Part shown: piece after piece, positions 7,868-14,547 of the stretch
Numbering within the stretch: the first letter of the stretch is position 1
Layout of the letters: each line of letters starts with the position of its first letter
Origin: UCB3 sp964415605
GTDB lineage: Bacteria; Chloroflexota; Anaerolineae; Epilineales; Epilineaceae
Direction: 5' to 3'
Length of the DNA stretch: 14,547 nt
NCBI GenBank assembly: GCA_964415605.1
Contig: CAYQBA010000122.1
Coordinates: forward strand, 1 to 14,547
Program-made: the position numbers and the translations under genes
Notes under the pieces: model-generated
Told to the model about the DNA's origin: nothing
The model's input: only the letters and a program-made list of their open reading frames with translations
Databases searched by the model: none

Positions 7868-8069
7868 GGCCGGAGCGGCGGCCGCGAGTGCAATCGCGGG
7901 CTGGACGACGGGCGGTCAGAGGCCCGTCGGGCGGGCTCGGGCGGGGGTGACGGCCGGGCGGAAGCGGGCAGGTGGGGCGGCCGGGCAGGTGGCGAGCGCG
8001 CGACACCGGTGCGGAGAGCGCTTGACGCGCGGCGCCTGGGGGTGTACTTTAGGAGAAGTCAGATTGAAA
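7868..8069 (+). repeat. R element copy 3 (long form)
   Basis: Matches bases 1-184 along its first 183 bases, then continues as a diverged leader that aligns without gaps. GATTGAAA sits at 8062-8069, exactly 17 nt from the first -10 base, as in the other copies. The left end cannot be set because R1 is cut by the window. The bases before it (7681-7867) are GC-rich, hold no gene I can support, and could belong to the element. Confidence 0.85.
8022..8050 (+). promoter_or_regulatory. promoter of R3, upstream of the first VWA gene
   Basis: TTGACG (8022-8027), 17-nt spacer, TACTTT (8045-8050). The -10 differs from the TATGTT of R1 and R4 but keeps T1, A2 and T6. Predicted transcription starts near 8057, leaving a leader of ~70 nt before ATG 8128. 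Confidence 0.55.
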
Positions 8070-8127
8070 TTGCTGTCCACGAATGCGATGTGGCGCGGCC
8101 GGCGCCACGAGGATCGGGGAGGGCATC

Positions 8128-9099
8128 ATGCGTCCGTTCGCGGCTTTCGGGCTAGCCGTCGGCTTCGTCCTCGGCCTGGCAAGGCCCCCGGTCCACGGCG
8201 CCGCGCCGGCCAAGCCGGCCGTCCAGCGCGCCGGCCAGTGCGGCGGCCTGATCTCGCCCACCTTGTCCGCCGCCAGCATTCGGATGTGCGACACGCTCAC
8301 GGTGACTGTGCGCGTCGAGCCCCAATGCCTCCGCGGCTCCGCCCACGTGGTCGTCGTGGAGCCGATGCACGCCTTCGACCTCGACTGGATGAAGCGCGCC
8401 TCGCTCAGCGCCGTCGATGCGATGGAGAAGTTCGCGGCACAGGGGACGCCGGCCAAGGTCGGGGTGATCCTCTACCGGACCTTGCCGCGCACGATCCTGC
8501 CCTTGTCGAACGTGCCGGAAGACGGATCGCAGGTCCGCTCTACGATCCGCCAACCGGGGCCAGCCGGCACCGTGGGCTGCGTCCACTTCGAAGCGGCGAC
8601 GCGCGAGGCCGTGAACATGCTCGAGGACGCGCGGCCGAAGGACCTGGCCGCACAGCGGGCACCCTTGGAGATGGTCATCTTCTTCGGGGGAACCAAGGAG
8701 CACTGGTGGGACCCGTGCCGGCAGCGTTTGCTGGACGCGGCCCGGAACGTCCACGCCGCGAAGGTCGCCCTGGTGGCCGGCTGCATCGGCATCCCGCCGA
8801 GCGATTCGACATGGTGCTCGGAGATGCCGGAGCTGGTGAAGTCGCGGCGTTACTACATCCGGTCGCCCGAGATGCGCGTCGAACAGTTGATCGAGGAAGA
8901 CTTCGCGGACTACCTTGCATCCGGTGCGGCCACGGGACTGGAGCTCCAGCAGACCATCCCCACCGGGCTCGCGTACGTCGACGGGTCGGCCAGCGAGGCG
9001 CCGGCGAGCGTCACTCGCTCCGGCGGAGAGACCGACCTGCGCTGGGAGTGGCCGGAGGTCGGCGCCAGCCAGGTCCACACCATCACGTACCGCGTGTAA
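8128..9099 (+). pseudogene. secreted VWA-family protein, N-terminal part, ends at premature TAA
   Basis: Starts at ATG 8128 with a good ribosome site (GGAGGG at 8118-8123, 4 nt spacing). A signal peptide (MRPFAAFGLAVGFVLGLA, cut near HGA-AP) is followed by a domain that is parallel along its length to the intact paralogue on the minus strand. Shared landmarks are CGGLISPTLS, IRMCDTLTVTVRVEP, KVGVILY, LPTGLAY-like TIPTGLAYVDGSASE, and VHTITYR. The domain resembles a VWA fold, but the DxSxS metal site is absent (VVVVEPMHAFD). The frame stops after 323 residues at TAA 9097-9099. The paralogue has Gln in that position (VTYRAQPISEGN against ITYRV-stop-PLSEGD). The same frame stays open to 10017. 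Either a single C-to-T change broke the gene, or the stop is an error. A truncated secreted product could still be made. Confidence 0.75.
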
Positions 9100-10017
9100 C
9101 CCCTGTCGGAAGGCGACTGGACGATCGACGGCACGCTGGGCGTCGCCGACGGCCAGAAGCTGCCCCGGCAGGTGCCCATGACCGGCCAGTCCATTCGCGT
9201 CAGCGGAAGGTGTGAGGCGCCGACGGCGACGCCCAGCCCGATCCCGACGGCGACGCCCGCGCCGACATCGACGCCGACGGCGACGCCCCGTCCGACGGCG
9301 AGCGCCACGCCCTCGCGTCCGCCGTCGCCCTCACCCGCCCCGACCGACACGGCGACGCCGGAGCCGCGGCCGATTTACTTCCCGCTCATTCTACGTGAAG
9401 CGTGCCGAAGCCAACACCAGCGTGCCGACGTGGCCTTGCTCATCGACACCTCCAGCAGCATGACTGGCCAGAAGCTGCGCGATGCGCAGGATGCCGTGCT
9501 GGCGTTCGTCGACGCCATGGACCTGGCGCCCGGCCGCGATCAGGTCACGGTGGTCCGCTTCGACTCCGACGCCGAGGTGCGACAGACGCTGACCCATGAC
9601 CGGTCGGCGATCGAGCAGGTGATCCGAGGTCTGGGTGTCCGCTCGGGCACCCACATCGACCGAGGATTGGCTGCGGCGCTGGCGGAGCTGCAAAGCGTCC
9701 GGCGGATCAAGGCTAACATCCCGGTCGTCGTGCTGCTTACCGATGGCAGGCAATCAGGCGATGCGCAGGCTGCTTTGGAGGCCGCACGGCTTGTGCGCGA
9801 CGCGGGGATCGCGCTGTATGCGATCGGCCTGGGAGAAGATGTGGACGCCGGCATCTTGACCGCGATCGCGGGCACGTCGTCGCGCTACTGCTTCGCGCCA
9901 GAGTCGGCCGACCTGCGGGCAATCTATGCCGGCGTGGCGAAGGACATCCGGTGTCCCGATGAGCAGCTCTGGCCGCGCCGGCCCGCCGCTTACGGCCGCC
10001 GCCGATTGCTGCTCTGA
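9100..10017 (+). pseudogene. C-terminal part of the broken VWA protein: Thr-Pro linker, YFPLILRE motif and VWA domain
   Basis: Continues in the same frame after the TAA at 9097-9099. The next possible start is GTG 9172, with no ribosome site and no signal peptide, so it is unlikely to be made alone. Order: the end of the DUF11-like strand region, a Thr/Pro/Ala linker (about 9220-9370), IYFPLILREAC, then a VWA domain with an intact metal site. DTSSS fits DxSxS at ~9448, THID is the third-loop threonine, and LLTDGRQSG supplies the acidic loop. VWA domains bind ligands through a divalent metal. With the first part it would give 629 residues, close to the 647 of the paralogue. Confidence 0.75.
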
Positions 10018-10109
10018 TCTCCTTTTCGGTGCGTTGAATCAACTGCGCTTGCTCGGCCTGAGTAAGGGGCTTGGGCCCGAGGCAATGGTAGCCTGCCGAC
10101 CTTTCGACC

Positions 10110-10125
10110 CTGACCGGACGGTCAG
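10110..10125. terminator. hairpin between the two convergent VWA genes
   Basis: CTGACC (10110-10115) pairs with GGTCAG (10120-10125) over a 4-nt loop. It lies in the 135-bp gap between the stops at 10017 and 10153. No T run follows on either strand. Position suggests a bidirectional terminator, but the structure alone is weak. Confidence 0.3.
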
Positions 10126-10152
10126 CGATCCGAGCCGGTCACTGCACGCATC

Positions 10153-12096
10153 CTACCGCCCACCCCAGAACGCCCCCGCCGGGCAAGGCAGCGCCGTCGC
10201 TATCTGCGCGTAGATGCCCGCCAGCGCCTCCGCCTCCGGCGCCGCGAAGTAGCCCTCCGGCCGGCTCGCGATCGCCGCCAGCGCCTCCGCGTCAACCTCC
10301 GCACCCAGTCCGATGGTGTAGACCACCACCCCCGCCGCCTTCGCCTCGCCCGCACGCGCGACCGCCTCGCTGACGGGCCGGGGATTCGAGCGCCCGTCGG
10401 TGAGGAGGATCAGCGTGGAGAGATGGGCGGCGACGTGCCGCGGGCCACCAAGCTCGACGGCGCCGGCCTCGACCGCGCAGACCAGGCACGTCTGCCGGGC
10501 GGTCCGGATGCCGGCGAGCGCGGCGTCCAGCGCCGCGCGGTCGCCGGTGAGGGGCGCGACGAGCGTGGCTTCCGCGTTGAAGGCGACGATCGCCGCCTGG
10601 TCGCCGCGGTCGAAGCGCAGCTCGCCGAGGAACTCGCGGGCGGCAGCGATCGCCGCGTCGAGCTTGGTCCCGCCTGCCGGCGTTCGCTCGGTCATGCTGG
10701 TTGAGGCGTCGATGGCCAGGACGACGTCGACACGGCGGGCCTCGGGGATGCACTTCTCGCGCAAGAGGAGGGGGAGGTAGACCGGGCCGGGGATCGGTAC
10801 GGCCGTGGGGGTTGCCGTGCGCGTCGCGGTCGCGGTGGACGTCGCCGTCGCGGTCCGGGTCGGCGTGGGGCTGGCGATCGGGGTGGGCGAGGCGGTTGGC
10901 GTGGCGGTCGGGGTATCGGTGGCGGTCGGGACCGGCGTGGAGGTGCTGGTCGGGGTGGGGGTGGGCGTGTCGGGGAGGCAGAGTCCGGCGACGGTCTGGG
11001 TGATCGGGCGCATGGCGGTGATGTCGGTGCGTTGGGCCGTGTCGCGGACGTGCAGCGTGCCGGTGATGACGTGGTTGCCTTCGGAAATGGGCTGGGCGCG
11101 ATACGTGACGGTGCGCATCTGAGTGGAGGAGAAGGGATCCCAGACCCAGCGGAGCAGCGTGCCGACCGTCCCGGTCACCACGGTCGGCGGCTCGCTGGCG
11201 GAGCCGTCGATGAATGCCAGGCCGGGGGGGAGCAACTCCGTCAGGGACATTCCTTGCATGCGGCCGGGGCCGTTGGAGGTGCGGACATCGGAGAGCACCT
11301 TGTCCATCGGCGCTCGAATGGCGCCGGGGGCTCGAACGTGGTACTGGGCGCTCTTGGCGATTTCCTTGACGACCGTACACCAGTCCCGGATGGGATCGTT
11401 TTCCTCGGGAATTGGGCAGCCCGTGATGAACGGGACACCCTCGCCGCGAAGAATCCGGCCGGCATCGCGCAGGTCTCGCCACGCCCCATCGTCTTCTTCC
11501 TCAATGCCGCCGGTGTGGTAGGCCATGAACACGACGATCTCACAGGGCTCAAGTCCCGGGGTCGCCCCGCGCCTGTCGTCACGCAGCATCCTCAGAACCT
11601 CGTTGGCCACTCGGGGGAATGGGCTGCCCCCATCCCATCCGCAGCAGCTCGGCTGGGATAGCGGTCCATTTGCCTTCTCCAGGTCGTTGGTTAGCGGCAC
11701 GGCTACCTGGGGTCCACCCCGTGCCGTGTACAAGATAACGCCGACCTTGAGATCGTCGCGGCGCAGACGTTCGAGCATCACCAGCGCGGACCGCAGCTCC
11801 TGGTTCGTCCAGTTTGGGTGGGCTCGTAGCTGGCCGTGCTTCATGTACGAGACGAACACGACGTTGATGCCGCCCGGGCAGTACCGACAGTCGGGCTCGA
11901 TGCGCGTCGTGACGCTGAAGGTATCGCAGATGCGCACCGCCGGGGTGGACAGGGTGGTGCTGATCGTCCCCATGCAGGCGCCCGTCACCTTGGCGGGCTC
12001 GACAGGCTGGGCCGAGGCCACCCCGAGCGGGTACAGGGCAGCGGCCAGGATGAGTGCCGCCGCGAGGGTGGCCGACAGGACATAGCGGTTGCGCAT
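10153..12096 (-). CDS. secreted VWA-domain protein with Thr-Pro linker
   Basis: 647 residues from ATG 12096, chosen because GGAGGG lies 8 nt upstream and a signal peptide follows (LSATLAAALILAAALYPL, cut near ASA-QP). Domain order: signal 1-30; a VWA-like domain without its metal site (INVVFVSYMKHGQ replaces the usual DxSxS strand) to ~300, with several Cys; a DUF11-like stretch ending VTYRAQPISEGNHVITG; a Thr-Pro-Ala linker (~375-435); VYLPLLLREKC; then a VWA domain (~455-640). The second VWA has a DASTS metal site and LLTDGRSNPRP, but its third-loop region is CLVCAVEAG with no obvious Thr. A surface-adhesion or ligand-binding role is likely, with the linker as a stalk. No YLP motif lies at its C-terminus. 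It is the tail-to-tail paralogue of the broken gene at 8128 and has its own promoter at 12206-12234. Confidence 0.85.
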   Translation of the reverse strand: MRNRYVLSATLAAALILAAALYPLGVASAQPVEPAKVTGACMGTISTTLSTPAVRICDTFSVTTRIEPDCRYCPGGINVVFVSYMKHGQLRAHPNWTNQELRSALVMLERLRRDDLKVGVILYTARGGPQVAVPLTNDLEKANGPLSQPSCCGWDGGSPFPRVANEVLRMLRDDRRGATPGLEPCEIVVFMAYHTGGIEEEDDGAWRDLRDAGRILRGEGVPFITGCPIPEENDPIRDWCTVVKEIAKSAQYHVRAPGAIRAPMDKVLSDVRTSNGPGRMQGMSLTELLPPGLAFIDGSASEPPTVVTGTVGTLLRWVWDPFSSTQMRTVTYRAQPISEGNHVITGTLHVRDTAQRTDITAMRPITQTVAGLCLPDTPTPTPTSTSTPVPTATDTPTATPTASPTPIASPTPTRTATATSTATATRTATPTAVPIPGPVYLPLLLREKCIPEARRVDVVLAIDASTSMTERTPAGGTKLDAAIAAAREFLGELRFDRGDQAAIVAFNAEATLVAPLTGDRAALDAALAGIRTARQTCLVCAVEAGAVELGGPRHVAAHLSTLILLTDGRSNPRPVSEAVARAGEAKAAGVVVYTIGLGAEVDAEALAAIASRPEGYFAAPEAEALAGIYAQIATALPCPAGAFWGGR

Positions 12097-12104
12097 CGCA
12101 ACAA

Positions 12105-12110
12105 CCCTCC
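12105..12110 (-). promoter_or_regulatory. ribosome binding site of the intact VWA gene
   Basis: GGAGGG on the minus strand, 8 nt upstream of ATG 12096. It decides that start over an in-frame ATG at about 12120 and over the much longer open frame reaching 13389. Confidence 0.7.
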
Positions 12111-12205
12111 GATCTGTCATGCGCCGTTGCCGAGGCAGTCGGAGCGCCGCGCGGGCGAGGATGGGGCGAGATTCGGCGTGGGTGGCGGCGCCGAGAGCGA
12201 CAAAC

Positions 12206-12234
12206 AGCATAGTCCCGCCCCTCCTCCGTGTCAA
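12206..12234 (-). promoter_or_regulatory. near-consensus sigma70 promoter of the intact VWA gene
   Basis: On the minus strand: TTGACA (12234-12229), a 17-nt spacer, TATGCT (12211-12206). The -35 is a perfect match to consensus. Transcription would start near 12199, giving a leader of ~100 nt. This promoter is unrelated to the R element, whose fourth copy fires the other way ~140 bp further on. Bases 12240-12370, between the two divergent promoters, hold nothing else I can identify. Confidence 0.65.
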
Positions 12235-12369
12235 CAGGGTCACCCGGTGCGGTAGTTCCACCGCTGCGCTGCCATCTCGCCCGCGACTGCGCCCGCTGCC
12301 CGGTGCCATTGGAGCGCCTGAAGCACGACGTCGAGGCCGGCACGGCCACCCACACGTCGGGCAAGCGCG

Positions 12370-12444
12370 CTTGACGCGCGGCGCCTGGGGGTGTATGTTC
12401 GGCAGGGTGGGACTGAAATTCCGATCCAGGCGGTCCCGAACACC
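12370..12444 (+). repeat. R element copy 4 (core only)
   Basis: Matches the R1 core from the -35, without the long upstream part of R1/R3. The leader aligns with R1 without gaps up to the start codon. GACTGAAA at 12411-12418 keeps the 17-nt register. The hairpin of R1/R2 is not preserved. Confidence 0.8.
12371..12399 (+). promoter_or_regulatory. promoter of R4, upstream of the glycosyltransferase gene
   Basis: TTGACG (12371-12376), 17-nt spacer identical to R1, TATGTT (12394-12399). Transcription would start near 12406, about 39 nt before GTG 12445, the same distance as in R1. Confidence 0.6.
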
Positions 12445-13704
12445 GTGGGCGCCGTGAACCCGGGGACCGCGGCGATCGCGCATCCAGGCACGGCGGCGAT
12501 TGTGGGCACGCGCGACACCGAAGCCGCCGCGGACGTCCCCATCGACATCCTCTGCGCCAACCTGTCGTCCAACGCCTACGGGCGGGCCTACATGCTGGCC
12601 CACCTCCTCGCGCCGCGCCATCCCGTGCGCGTGCTGGGCGTGACGTTCGGCCGCGGGCTGTGGCCGCCGTGCGACGACGGCAGCCTCGACGTGGCGGCGC
12701 GCCCCGGCTCCCGCCTGCCACGCTTTGCGGCGACGTTCCGCGACCTGGCGCGCCTGGCGACCGCGCCGGTGCTGCTGGCGGTCAAGCCGCGGCCGTCGAG
12801 CTTCGGCGTGGCGCTGTGGGCGCGGCGGCGCACACACGCCGCGGTCGTGCTCGACATCGACGACTGGGACCTCGCGGGGGTGTACGGCCTGGGAGAGGTC
12901 GCCCAGCGGCTCCGCGAGATCGCGACGCTCGCCGACCCGTACTCGAACCTCTACCTCCGCCTCCTCGGCCGCCGCGCGGGCAGCGCCGATGCCGTCACCG
13001 TGGCATCGCCGCCGCTCCGGGCGCTCTTCGGCGGCACACTCGTACCGCACGTCCGCGACACCGCGGCGCTCGACCCGGCCCGGTTCGACCGCGGCGCGTG
13101 CCGGGCTGAGCTCGGGATCGGGGCCGAGCCGGCCGTCGTGTTCCTCGGCACGCCGCGGCCGCACAAGGGGCTGGAGGAGCTGGCGGCGGCCGTCACGCGG
13201 CTCGGGGACATCGGGGCGCGCCTCGTGATCGTCGGCGCCGAGCCCGGCGACGCATACGCCGCACGGCTGGCAGGCATCGGCGGCGCGGCGGTGACGCTCC
13301 TGCCGCCGCGGCCGTGGGACCGCATCGGGCCGACGCTGGTGGCGGCGGATGCCGTCGCCTTGCCTCAGCGCGATCTCCCGTTCGCCCACGCGCAGATCCC
13401 GGCCAAGCTGTTCGACGCGATGGCGCTGGCCCGCCCGATCGTCGCCACCGCCGTCGGCTGGATGCCCGAGGTGCTCGACGGCTGCGGCGTCGTCGTCCCG
13501 CCGGGCGACGTCGACGCCCTGGCCGCCGCGCTTCGCGGCGTGTTGACTGATCCCCGCCGGGCGGCGGCGCTCGGCGCGGCGGCGCGGGCGCGCTGCGTGG
13601 CGCGCTTCAGCTGGGACGCGGCGCGGCCGGTGCTCGAGGGCGTCGTCGCCGAGGCGCTGGCGCGGCGCGGGCGGCGGCGTGGGTCGCCGCTCGCTGCGGC
13701 GTGA
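12445..13704 (+). CDS. GT4-type (group 1) glycosyltransferase
   Basis: 419 residues from GTG 12445. The frame is open back to 12391, but those bases are the promoter itself. GTG 12445 lies exactly 51 nt from the first base of the -10, the same as ATG 230 in R1; GTG 12454 is an alternative. The N-terminal Rossmann half has DILCANLSSNAYGRAYMLAH and an acidic VLDIDDWDL. The C-terminal half shows the GT-B nucleotide-sugar fold: VVFLGTPRPHKGLEEL (~residue 232), then LVIVGAEPGD, IPAKLFDAMALARPIVAT (~320) and GWMPEVL, with VVVPPGDVDALAAAL. These are typical of the GT4 family, which adds sugars to lipids, polymers or small molecules. The acceptor is unknown. No Shine-Dalgarno is visible. Its stop overlaps the next start (GTGA), so the two are probably co-transcribed. 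Confidence 0.8.
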   Translation: MGAVNPGTAAIAHPGTAAIVGTRDTEAAADVPIDILCANLSSNAYGRAYMLAHLLAPRHPVRVLGVTFGRGLWPPCDDGSLDVAARPGSRLPRFAATFRDLARLATAPVLLAVKPRPSSFGVALWARRRTHAAVVLDIDDWDLAGVYGLGEVAQRLREIATLADPYSNLYLRLLGRRAGSADAVTVASPPLRALFGGTLVPHVRDTAALDPARFDRGACRAELGIGAEPAVVFLGTPRPHKGLEELAAAVTRLGDIGARLVIVGAEPGDAYAARLAGIGGAAVTLLPPRPWDRIGPTLVAADAVALPQRDLPFAHAQIPAKLFDAMALARPIVATAVGWMPEVLDGCGVVVPPGDVDALAAALRGVLTDPRRAAALGAAARARCVARFSWDAARPVLEGVVAEALARRGRRRGSPLAAA

Positions 13705-14528
13705 ACGCGAGCACGCTCGGCGTGGATGATGGTGGTGGCAGCCTCGGCGAGCGTCGAGGCGGTCACGACGACGGTGAGGGCAACGGTCAGGGCGGGTTGT
13801 CGGCGCCGGCAGGCGACGATCTGAACCCGCGACCGGCCGGCCCGGCCCGCGCCGAGATCCGCGCCCTGGCGGCGCTGTTCCTCCGGCTTGGGCTCACGGC
13901 CTTCGGCGGTCCCGCCGCCCACATCGCGATGATGCACGCCGAGACAGTCCGCCGCCGGCGCTGGCTGAGCGAGCAGGCGTTCCTCGACCTGCTCGGCGCG
14001 ACGAACCTGATCCCCGGCCCGAACTCCACCGAGATGGCGATCCACATCGGGCACCGCCGGGCCGGATGGCCAGGGCTCGTGGTGGCGGGGGTATGCTTCA
14101 TCGCCCCGGCCATGCTCATCGTTATGGCGCTGGCGTGGGCGTACGTCCGCTACGGCACGACGCCCCAGGCAACGTGGCTCCTCGTCGGCGTCCAGCCGGT
14201 GGTCATCGCCATCGTCGCGCACGCCGTATGGACCTTGGCGCGGTCCGCGATCAAGAACAGGCTCATGGCGGCGGTCGCGCTCGGCGCGCTCGGCCTGTAC
14301 GCGCTGGGCGCCGGCGAGCTGGGCCTCCTGGCCGCGGGCGGGCTGCTGGGGCTGGCCGGCGCGGGCGGCCGGCCGAACGGGCGGGATCGGGTCGCCGGGG
14401 ACGCGCTGCCGGGACTGGCGCCCACGGCCCTCGGGATCCCGCCGGCCGCGGGGGGCGGCGCCGCCCCCCCCCCCGCCCCCCCCCCCCCGCGGGGGTTGGG
14501 GGGGCGAAAAAAACGCGCCCCCCCGTGA
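13701..14528 (+). CDS. chrA: chromate-transporter (CHR) family protein, C-terminal part unreliable
   Basis: Starts at GTG 13701, overlapping the glycosyltransferase stop by four bases. Residues 1 to ~52 are Gly- and Asp-rich and unlike the family, so a later start is possible. From ~55 it is a CHR domain: FLRLGLTAFGGPAAHIAMMH, ETVRRRRWLSEQAFLDLLG, ATNLIPGPNSTEMAIHIG, then membrane segments (GLVVAGVCFIAPAMLIVMAL, TWLLVGVQPVVIAIVAHAV and LMAAVALGALGLYALG). Family members export chromate, but many relatives do other jobs, so the symbol is tentative. Full-length proteins have two such halves, about 400 residues. Here the sequence after ~14440 becomes poly-C/poly-G, and the stop at 14526-14528 lies inside it. 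The gene is therefore cut by bad sequence at the window edge. Confidence 0.7.
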   Translation: MNASTLGVDDGGGSLGERRGGHDDGEGNGQGGLSAPAGDDLNPRPAGPARAEIRALAALFLRLGLTAFGGPAAHIAMMHAETVRRRRWLSEQAFLDLLGATNLIPGPNSTEMAIHIGHRRAGWPGLVVAGVCFIAPAMLIVMALAWAYVRYGTTPQATWLLVGVQPVVIAIVAHAVWTLARSAIKNRLMAAVALGALGLYALGAGELGLLAAGGLLGLAGAGGRPNGRDRVAGDALPGLAPTALGIPPAAGGGAAPPPAPPPPRGLGGRKKRAPP

Positions 14529-14547
14529 GGCCCCCGCGCCGTACAGC
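14440..14547. other. homopolymer-rich, probably erroneous scaffold end
   Basis: Long runs of C, then G, then a run of A, then C again, right at the edge. The encoded protein turns abruptly from membrane helices to Pro- and Lys/Arg-rich filler. This fits read-end error or a misassembled edge. I would not trust any coding call here. Confidence 0.65.

Noticed and set aside
6352..9099. TAA reassigned to an amino acid in this organism
   Set aside because: The two sites would need different residues (Trp and Gln), so one reassignment cannot explain both.
7857..9215. A 452-residue plus-strand frame overlapping R3 and the VWA gene
   Set aside because: It is a shadow of the VWA gene in another frame, rich in Arg and Gly, with no domains.
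12097..13389. Extension of the minus-strand VWA frame to 1078 residues
   Set aside because: The added part is antisense to the glycosyltransferase and R4. ATG 12096 has a ribosome site, a signal peptide and an upstream promoter.

Overview
The window looks like one metagenome-derived scaffold from a GC-rich member of the Chloroflexota, probably near Anaerolineae/Ardenticatenia. That placement is an inference. It rests on Thr-Pro linkers followed by a Y(L/F)P(L/V) motif, large secreted VCBS and VWA proteins, a DUF4915 protein, and very high GC. There is a 10-N scaffolding gap at 4166-4175, and the last ~100 bases are homopolymer-rich and look unreliable.

Layout from the left. (1) Bases 1-877: a dispersed repeat (copy R1) that ends in a sigma70-like promoter and a short leader, then a small six-helix membrane protein of unknown function. 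(2) 878-1504: no intact gene. It holds repeat copy R2 with a damaged -10, an orphan copy of the 3' end of the next gene, and a hairpin. (3) 1505-5411: one very large exported protein, split only by the N gap. It has 14 VCBS/FG-GAP-type calcium-loop repeats, a Thr-Pro linker, a DUF11-like domain, an FN3-like domain and a terminal YLP motif. (4) 5560-7407, minus strand: a chimera of a DUF4915 (TIGR03032) protein and the C-terminal half of a GT41 (O-GlcNAc-transferase-like) enzyme, interrupted by an in-frame TAA at a conserved Trp. (5) 7400-8127: a flavodoxin/HemG-like remnant, then repeat copy R3. (6) 8128-10017, plus: a secreted VWA protein broken by an in-frame TAA. (7) 10153-12096, minus: its intact tail-to-tail paralogue, with its own near-consensus promoter. 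(8) 12371-14547, plus: repeat copy R4 drives a GT4-type glycosyltransferase, overlapped by a chromate-transporter-type gene that runs into poor sequence at the right edge.

No single pathway joins these genes. The common themes are surface or secreted proteins (propeller protein, two VWA proteins), glycan modification (GT4, broken GT41) and gene decay (chimera, remnants, premature stops). The most unusual structure is the R element. It occurs four times, always in the same orientation and always on the 5' side of a plus-strand gene or gene remnant. Each copy has TTGACG, a 17-nt spacer, a TATGTT-like -10, and a GAnnGAAA box starting exactly 17 nt from the first base of the -10. In R1 and R4 the inferred start codon lies exactly 51 nt from the first base of the -10. 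It reads as a dispersed promoter-leader cassette and seems to mark breakpoints between gene fragments.
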